5,374 bases of DNA, taken from an uncultured Lachnospiraceae bacterium. Its GTDB lineage: Bacteria > Bacillota > Clostridia > Lachnospirales > Lachnospiraceae. Position 1 is the first letter of the stretch; each line of letters opens with the position of its first letter. The notes under the pieces are model-generated. The model made no database searches and had not been told where the DNA came from. It worked only from the letters and a program-made list of their open reading frames with translations. Positions 1 to 5,374 of the stretch are shown here, piece by piece. Location of the stretch: NCBI GenBank assembly GCA_947174985.1, contig CAMWLB010000216.1, positions 1-5,374 on the forward strand. Direction: 5' to 3'. Position numbers and translations under genes: made by a program.

Positions 1-1
1 C

Positions 2-202
2 GTGTGTAAGGATTCCGGCACCTTGCTTTCTACGGTTCCGAAAGCGCAGCGTGATCTTTCTGCTGCAGGCGGCGGTTCTGTACCAAAGTTCAGGGAGCTT
101 TTCCACAAGGCAAGGGCAGCTTATCCGGATGCAGAACGGGCAGAAGGAGAAAAAGCGGTGGGGGAAGAAACTGACGGACAAGAATTACCGAAAGAAGAGT
201 AG
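2..202 (+). CDS. fliO: FliO, flagellar biosynthesis protein, C-terminal end (5' truncated by window edge)
   Basis: Only the last 66 codons are present, read in frame 2 to the TAG at 200-202; the GTG at 2-4 is an internal codon, not a start. The segment opens with VCKDSGTLLSTVP, which resembles the end of the small FliO beta domain as I remember it from clostridial proteins (a 'VCKD..TLL..VP' stretch). It then has a short helix-like part (KFRELFHKARA) and a highly charged, Glu-rich tail ending KEE. FliO is a small single-pass membrane protein; in gammaproteobacteria it assists assembly of FliP with FliQ, and it is poorly conserved. Its position directly before fliP, with 7 bases between stop and start, is the strongest evidence, because fliO-fliP-fliQ-fliR is a common order. 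The membrane segment lies outside the window, so the call rests on context plus weak similarity. Confidence 0.72.
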   Translation: MCKDSGTLLSTVPKAQRDLSAAGGGSVPKFRELFHKARAAYPDAERAEGEKAVGEETDGQELPKEE

Positions 203-203
203 G
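198..203 (+). promoter_or_regulatory. Ribosome binding site for fliP
   Basis: AGTAGG, preceded by the purine run AAGAAG, lies 6 bases before the GTG at 210 and overlaps the fliO stop codon. It is a weak Shine-Dalgarno site, but the only one near any candidate fliP start. It favours GTG 210 over the in-frame TTG 246, which has no purine-rich sequence upstream. Its overlap with the fliO stop suggests coupled translation. Confidence 0.55.
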
Positions 204-209
204 CTGAAC

Positions 210-1088
210 GTGAAAAGACTGAAATCTGTATTAACCGCAATAACATTGAAAAAAGTGATATGCCTGCTGGTTACGGTAGGCATATTGTGTATTATTCCCG
301 CAGCGTCTGCAAACGCCTCTTCGACAGGAGAGGGGCTGACCGGGCAGACAGGGGAGTCTACCGTGATTAATCCGTCAGGAACGGCGGAAAATCAGGAAGA
401 TTTACAAAATTTGAATATAGTAAATAGAATAGAAATAGAGTACAATAATGGTAATGGGCAGTTAAATGGAGCCTTGCGGATATTGCTGATACTGACGATG
501 ATAGCCATAGCGCCGATTTTGCTTATCTGCATGACTTGTTTTACCAGAATTATTATTGTGCTTCATTTTACGCGTGCTGCTTTAAACACGCAGACGGCAC
601 CGCCCAATCAGGTTCTGATGGGGCTGGCGCTTTTTCTCACGTTTTTTGTTATGTCGCCCACAATCGCCAGCATTTATACCAATGCGTACCTGCCCCTGGA
701 TGAGGGGAGACTGACGCAGGAGGAGGCAATCGAGGCGGCAATACAGCCTATGCGGCAGTTTATGTATAATTCAACGCAGACAAAAGATGTAGAGTTGTTT
801 ATGAGCATTGCGAGGCAGGACTGGGATGGCAATCTGGAGAATATACCGCTGCCGGTACTGATTCCGAGTTATATGCTCAGCGAATTGAGAGAAGCATTTT
901 TCTTTGGTTTTTTGATTTATATACCATTTATCGTCATAGATATGGTGGTGGCGTCCGCTCTGATGAGTATGGGTATGATGATGCTGCCGCCTACAACGAT
1001 TTCCATGCCTTTTAAGATACTTCTGTTTGTGATGGCTGACGGGTGGGGACTGATTATAGGTGAGTTGATGAAGACCTTTACGAGGTAA
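210..1088 (+). CDS. fliP: FliP, flagellar export gate pore protein
   Basis: FliP is the main pore-forming subunit of the flagellar type III export gate in the basal-body membrane; five copies assemble with FliQ and FliR. From GTG 210 the product is 292 residues. A basic N-terminus and a hydrophobic stretch (16-29) ending at ASA (32-34) look like a signal peptide, as known for other FliPs. An Asn/Gly/Glu-rich exposed segment (about 35-88) leads to the first membrane helix. Family hallmarks are FTRIIIVLHFTRAAL (111-125), the APPNQVLMGLALFLTFF stretch (130-146), the PSYMLSELREAFFFGF region (219-234), and IDMVVAS followed by the methionine-rich MSMGMMMLPP (252-261), which matches the known methionine gasket that seals the pore. 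Salmonella FliP is about 245 residues, and the extra length here is before the first helix. The frame stays open upstream to the window edge, but that part overlaps fliO. The start is moderately certain, the identity very certain. Confidence 0.97.
   Translation: MKRLKSVLTAITLKKVICLLVTVGILCIIPAASANASSTGEGLTGQTGESTVINPSGTAENQEDLQNLNIVNRIEIEYNNGNGQLNGALRILLILTMIAIAPILLICMTCFTRIIIVLHFTRAALNTQTAPPNQVLMGLALFLTFFVMSPTIASIYTNAYLPLDEGRLTQEEAIEAAIQPMRQFMYNSTQTKDVELFMSIARQDWDGNLENIPLPVLIPSYMLSELREAFFFGFLIYIPFIVIDMVVASALMSMGMMMLPPTTISMPFKILLFVMADGWGLIIGELMKTFTR
401..430 (+). promoter_or_regulatory. Promoter-like -35/-10 pair inside fliP (weak candidate)
   Basis: TTTACA (401-406) and TAGAAT (425-430) each differ by one base from the housekeeping sigma consensus and are separated by 18 bases. 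They lie in the most AT-rich patch I see in the window: I count 21 G/C in the 80 bases 391-470. If used, the promoter would transcribe fliQ, fliR, flhB and flhA but not an intact fliP. Such matches arise easily by chance in AT-rich coding sequence, and no extended -10 element is present, so this is only a candidate. Confidence 0.15.
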
Positions 1089-1104
1089 CAGATATCCGGA
1101 AGGG

Positions 1105-1111
1105 AAAGGAG
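1105..1111 (+). promoter_or_regulatory. Ribosome binding site for fliQ
   Basis: AAAGGAG lies 7 bases before the ATG at 1119, inside the 30-base gap after fliP. It is a strong match to the Shine-Dalgarno consensus at ideal spacing and fixes the fliQ start. I see no hairpin or terminator in the gap. Confidence 0.85.
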
Positions 1112-1118
1112 CGAACGG

Positions 1119-1388
1119 ATGAGTGTAGAAGTTGTAACAGAAATAGCGAATAAAGCATTATATCTGATTATCAAGGCCGCACTTCCGATTCTGCTGGTGT
1201 CGCTGGCTGTCGGACTGATTATCAGTATTTTTCAGACGGTTACCTCTATACAGGAGCAGACGCTGACCTTTGTTCCAAAGATTATCTGTGTGTTTTTGGC
1301 GATTATGATTTTTGGAAAGTGGATTATCACCATGATTGTGGAGTATATGTATGAATTGTGGGATTTCTCTTCCTATATGGTCAGGTAG
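1119..1388 (+). CDS. fliQ: FliQ, flagellar export gate pore protein
   Basis: FliQ is a small helical-hairpin membrane protein that packs around FliP and FliR in the export pore; four copies are seen in solved structures. The 89 residues match the usual family length (89 in Salmonella). Two hydrophobic helices (about 15-37 and 55-79) flank the conserved short loop QEQTLTFVPK (45-54), the family's most recognisable motif. The preceding stretch VGLIISIFQTVTSI is also typical. It starts at an ATG with a strong ribosome site and stops at the TAG at 1386-1388, which lies inside the fliR ribosome site. It sits between fliP and fliR as in most flagellar and injectisome operons. Nothing is unusual in the protein. 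Confidence 0.97.
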   Translation: MSVEVVTEIANKALYLIIKAALPILLVSLAVGLIISIFQTVTSIQEQTLTFVPKIICVFLAIMIFGKWIITMIVEYMYELWDFSSYMVR

Positions 1389-1389
1389 G
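1383..1389 (+). promoter_or_regulatory. Ribosome binding site for fliR, spanning the fliQ stop codon
   Basis: AGGTAGG lies 7 bases before the ATG at 1397 and contains the fliQ TAG stop (1386-1388). It decides the fliR start: the alternative in-frame GTG at 1358 lies deep in fliQ and lacks such a site. A ribosome finishing fliQ would cover this site, which suggests translational coupling. Confidence 0.65.
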
Positions 1390-1396
1390 TCGGCTC

Positions 1397-2179
1397 ATGA
1401 TTAGTTTATCTTTCTCTTTTTTGGATTTGGAATATTTCCTGCTGATATTGGTAAGGGTTTCCTGCTTTGTGTTTGTGGCCCCCTTTTTCAGCATGAGCCA
1501 TACGCCGGCAAGGGCGAGGATAGCGCTCTCTGTTTTTACGGCGATGCTGCTTTACACTACTTTGACGCCTGCCGATGCAGTGGTTTATGATACGGTTATG
1601 GAATACGCTCTTATTGTTGTGCGAGAGGGCGTAACGGGGCTTTTAATAGGCTTTTCCGCCAATATATGTATGGCGATTGTGAACCTTGCAGGCGCAATTA
1701 CAGACATGGAAATCGGATTGTCCATGGTGACGCTGCTGGATCCTGCCACAAGGGAGCAGAGCAGCGTAACAGGCGTGTTTTATCAGTATGTCATTATGCT
1801 GATACTGATAATCAGCGGCATGTACCGGTATCTTTTCGGTGCGCTGGCTGACTCCTTTCTGCTGATACCGGTGAATGGTGCAGTGTTAAAAGGTGAAAAT
1901 CTGGTCTCTGCCGTGCTCCTGTTTTTGGGTGACTACATTACCATTGGTTTTCGGATATGCCTTCCGGTGTTTTGTACCATATTGCTGCTCAATGCTGTTT
2001 TGGGAATACTGGCAAAGGTGTCACCGCAGCTCAACATGTTTTCCGTCGGCATACAGTTTAAGGTGCTTGCCGGGCTGGGTGTCATGTTTCTTACAGCAAG
2101 CCTGATGTCGGGAGCAGCAGACTTTGTTTTCAGAGAAATCAAGAAAGTAACCGTCTCTTTTGTGGAGGGTATGATGTGA
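1397..2179 (+). CDS. fliR: FliR, flagellar export gate pore protein
   Basis: FliR is the single-copy subunit that closes the helical FliP/FliQ pore of the export gate and contacts FlhB. From ATG 1397 it is 260 residues, close to the usual 255-265. It is a polytopic membrane protein. Family features are the N-terminal LVRVSCFVFVAPFFSMSHTP (18-37), the REGVTGLLIGFSANI region from residue 76, the loop around TDMEIGLSMVTLLDP, and KVSPQLNMFSVGIQFKVLAG beginning at K207, which fits the conserved 'P..N.F..G...K' pattern. The chosen start gives a normal N-terminus directly before the first helix; starting at GTG 1358 would add 13 residues encoded by sequence shared with fliQ. The gene begins 8 bases after the fliQ stop and ends ATG ATG TGA, overlapping the flhB start by four bases. 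In Clostridium, FliR and FlhB occur as one fused protein; here they are separate but overlapping. Confidence 0.96.
   Translation: MISLSFSFLDLEYFLLILVRVSCFVFVAPFFSMSHTPARARIALSVFTAMLLYTTLTPADAVVYDTVMEYALIVVREGVTGLLIGFSANICMAIVNLAGAITDMEIGLSMVTLLDPATREQSSVTGVFYQYVIMLILIISGMYRYLFGALADSFLLIPVNGAVLKGENLVSAVLLFLGDYITIGFRICLPVFCTILLLNAVLGILAKVSPQLNMFSVGIQFKVLAGLGVMFLTASLMSGAADFVFREIKKVTVSFVEGMM
2164..2169 (+). promoter_or_regulatory. Ribosome binding site for flhB, inside the fliR 3' end
   Basis: GGAGGG lies 6 bases before the GTG at 2176, within the last codons of fliR. No ATG in the flhB frame is nearby: the two ATGs at 2171 and 2174 belong to the fliR frame. This site therefore supports GTG 2176 as the start. 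Confidence 0.75.
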
Positions 2180-3288
2180 TTTTGCGATATAATCTGCAGT
2201 TTTTTGCCAAGGAGGGACCCGGCGGGGAGAAGACAGAGCCGGCAACCGAGAAAAAACTGAATGATGCCCGAAAAGAAGGACAGGTTGCCAAAAGTAAGGA
2301 AGTAGGCAACGCAGTAAGCCTGCTTGCCCTGTTTTTGATTTTGAAGCTGTGGGTTGGACACATGGGCCTGCAGTTCCTGCAGATTTTTACCGATGTGTAT
2401 CAGAGAATTCCGGGGGCGACAGCCAACTGGAGCGGGTATCTGCCGGAAAACGATATGCTTGTCATCTTCCGGCATATGATGCTGCAAATTTTATATATTA
2501 TAGCGCCAATCTTTGCGATTGCGTTTGTCATCGCTTTTGTCTGCGATATCGTGCAGGTAAAGTGGAAGGTAACAGGAAAACCATTACGGCCTAAATTCAG
2601 TAAAATCAGTCCGATAAGCGGATTCAAACGGATTTTTTCCGCTAATTCCATAGTGGAGCTGATAAAGTCCATTGCTAAAATCGGATTGGTTGTGTATGTT
2701 GCCTACAGCTATCTGCAGGATAAATGGCACTATCTCTATTTTCTGTATGACATGCCGCTTTTACAGGCAATACAGTTTATCGGACAGCTTGTGACGGACT
2801 TAGGTATGCGAATCACGATTGTGTATATCCTTATTGCGGCGGCAGATTATATTTACCAGCGATTTAAGTTTTCGCAGGATATGAAAATGACAAAGCAGGA
2901 AGTAAAGGACGAATATAAACAGCAGGAAGGTGACCCGCAGATAAAGGGAAAGATTCGTCAGAAGATGCAGGAAGCGTCCAGACGGCGTATGATGCAGAGC
3001 CTGCCTCAGGCGGATGTGGTCATTACCAACCCGACCCATTATGCGGTGGCAATCAAATATGACCCGGAAGTGCTGGATGCACCGATTGTGATTGCAAAAG
3101 GTGAGGATTATCTCGCTAGGAAAATTAAGGAAATTGCGAAAGAAAATAACGTTGAAATTGTGGAGAACAAACCGCTTGCCCGAATGTTGTATGCAAATGT
3201 GGAAGTAGGGCAGGCAGTACCACCGGAGCTGTATCAGGCAGTGGCGGAAGTGCTGGCGTTTGTATACCACTTACAAGGAAAAGTCTAG
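2176..3288 (+). CDS. flhB: FlhB, flagellar export gate and substrate-specificity switch protein
   Basis: FlhB is the export-gate subunit that wraps the pore entrance and switches export from rod/hook to filament proteins after self-cleavage. It has 370 residues, against about 360 in Bacillus and 383 in Salmonella. The cytosolic N-terminus carries EKTEPATEKKLNDARKEGQV (18-37), the classic 'EKTE.AT..K...AR..GQV' signature. Membrane helices lie at about 46-61, 103-126, 165-181 and 205-225, with the SPISGFKRIFS loop (145-155) between the second and third. The linker QEVKDEYKQQEGDP (241-254) leads to the cleavage motif NPTH at 285-288; cleavage is expected between N285 and P286, leaving an 85-residue C-terminal fragment. 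The later part (AIVIAKGEDY-like region, KPLARMLY, PPELYQAVAEVLAFVY) is also typical. All key residues are intact, so it should self-cleave. The GTG start overlaps the fliR stop by four bases. The TAG at 3286 is followed by 37 bases before flhA. Confidence 0.98.
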   Translation: MILRYNLQFFAKEGPGGEKTEPATEKKLNDARKEGQVAKSKEVGNAVSLLALFLILKLWVGHMGLQFLQIFTDVYQRIPGATANWSGYLPENDMLVIFRHMMLQILYIIAPIFAIAFVIAFVCDIVQVKWKVTGKPLRPKFSKISPISGFKRIFSANSIVELIKSIAKIGLVVYVAYSYLQDKWHYLYFLYDMPLLQAIQFIGQLVTDLGMRITIVYILIAAADYIYQRFKFSQDMKMTKQEVKDEYKQQEGDPQIKGKIRQKMQEASRRRMMQSLPQADVVITNPTHYAVAIKYDPEVLDAPIVIAKGEDYLARKIKEIAKENNVEIVENKPLARMLYANVEVGQAVPPELYQAVAEVLAFVYHLQGKV

Positions 3289-3309
3289 AGTTTAAAAATC
3301 AAAAACGGT

Positions 3310-3320
3310 AAAGGAGGTGA
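3310..3320 (+). promoter_or_regulatory. Very strong ribosome binding site for flhA
   Basis: AAAGGAGGTGA is complementary over 11 contiguous bases to the usual bacterial 16S 3' end (anti-Shine-Dalgarno CCUCC core). The GGAGG core ends 8 bases before the GTG at 3326. The GTG at 3317 lies inside this site and so cannot be the start, and the ATG at 3338 is 20 bases away, too far. The short leader before it (3289-3309) is A-rich and has no visible hairpin, which should leave the site accessible. Confidence 0.9.
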
Positions 3321-3325
3321 GGAAC

Positions 3326-5371
<2,046 letters not shown>

Positions 5372-5374
5372 TGA

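Noticed and set aside
3..209. fliP frame open upstream to the window edge, in parallel with fliO
   Set aside because: The upstream part would be a Lys/Arg/Gln-rich, unconserved-looking sequence read over fliO. The ribosome site and signal peptide support a start at 210, so dual coding is not needed.
642..913. T6 tracts in fliP (642-647, 908-913), and similar ones in flhB (2200-2205, 2633-2638), as phase-variation or slippage sites
   Set aside because: A homopolymer in fliP drives phase variation in Helicobacter pylori, but six Ts are short and encode conserved Phe/Leu codons; the genes are all in frame here, so there is no sign of switching.
1358..1396. Longer fliR starting at GTG 1358
   Set aside because: It would overlap fliQ by 31 bases and add 13 residues before the normal FliR N-terminus; ATG 1397 has a clear ribosome site.
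2191..2208. NLQFFA near the FlhB N-terminus, resembling the start of some Firmicutes phage head proteins
   Set aside because: LQFFA/LQYFA followed by EKTE..AT is usual in Firmicutes FlhB; the match to phage proteins is a coincidence of short sequence and no phage gene is present.
1933..3270. - strand open frames opposite fliR/flhB (1933-2487, 2800-3270)
   Set aside because: No sensible ribosome site or recognised domain was seen, and they are fully covered by confident + strand genes; treated as shadows.
3317..3325. flhA start at GTG 3317
   Set aside because: This GTG is part of the Shine-Dalgarno sequence itself; GTG 3326 sits at the correct spacing.
3289..3325. Possible terminator or sigma-28 promoter between flhB and flhA
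   Set aside because: The 37-base gap has no inverted repeat followed by Ts and no GCCGATAA-like -10; it is an A-rich leader with a ribosome site.

Overview
The window is an uninterrupted stretch of a flagellar operon. It holds the membrane export gate of the flagellar type III secretion system, all on the + strand, in the order fliO (3' end only), fliP, fliQ, fliR, flhB, flhA. Five genes are complete, and I see no frameshift, insertion, RNA gene, CRISPR array or mobile element. The mid-range GC content (mid-40s percent by eye, not counted), purine-rich Shine-Dalgarno sites, frequent GTG starts, the gene order and the FlhB N-terminus (NLQFFAKEGPGGEKTEPAT) point to a motile member of the Clostridia, most likely Lachnospiraceae. 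That placement is from memory of the families, not from a search.

Layout: 2-202 is the C-terminal end of FliO. FliP (210-1088) starts at a GTG 7 bases after the fliO stop. FliQ (1119-1388) follows a 30-base gap. FliR (1397-2179) has its ribosome site lying across the fliQ stop codon. FlhB (2176-3288) overlaps fliR by four bases and starts with GTG. FlhA (3326-5371) follows a 37-base gap whose Shine-Dalgarno site is an 11-base perfect match to the usual 16S 3' end. The window ends three bases after the flhA stop, in a TAATGA that may also hold the start codon of the next gene. No non-coding stretch exceeds 37 bases, and I see no terminator, so the genes are probably co-transcribed from a promoter outside the window.

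How the parts work together (established for the family): FliP, FliQ and FliR form the export pore in the flagellar basal body, with FliO helping FliP/FliQ assemble in species where this was tested. FlhB wraps the pore entrance, and its self-cleaving NPTH site governs the switch from rod/hook to filament substrates. FlhA forms a nine-subunit ring that couples the proton gradient to export and docks chaperone-substrate complexes.

I found no undescribed system. The points worth a second look are small: tight translational coupling between genes, a possible link between ribosome-site strength and subunit number, a very AT-rich patch in fliP with a promoter-like pair, and an enlarged, Asn/Gly-rich exposed segment plus a CxxC pair in FliP.
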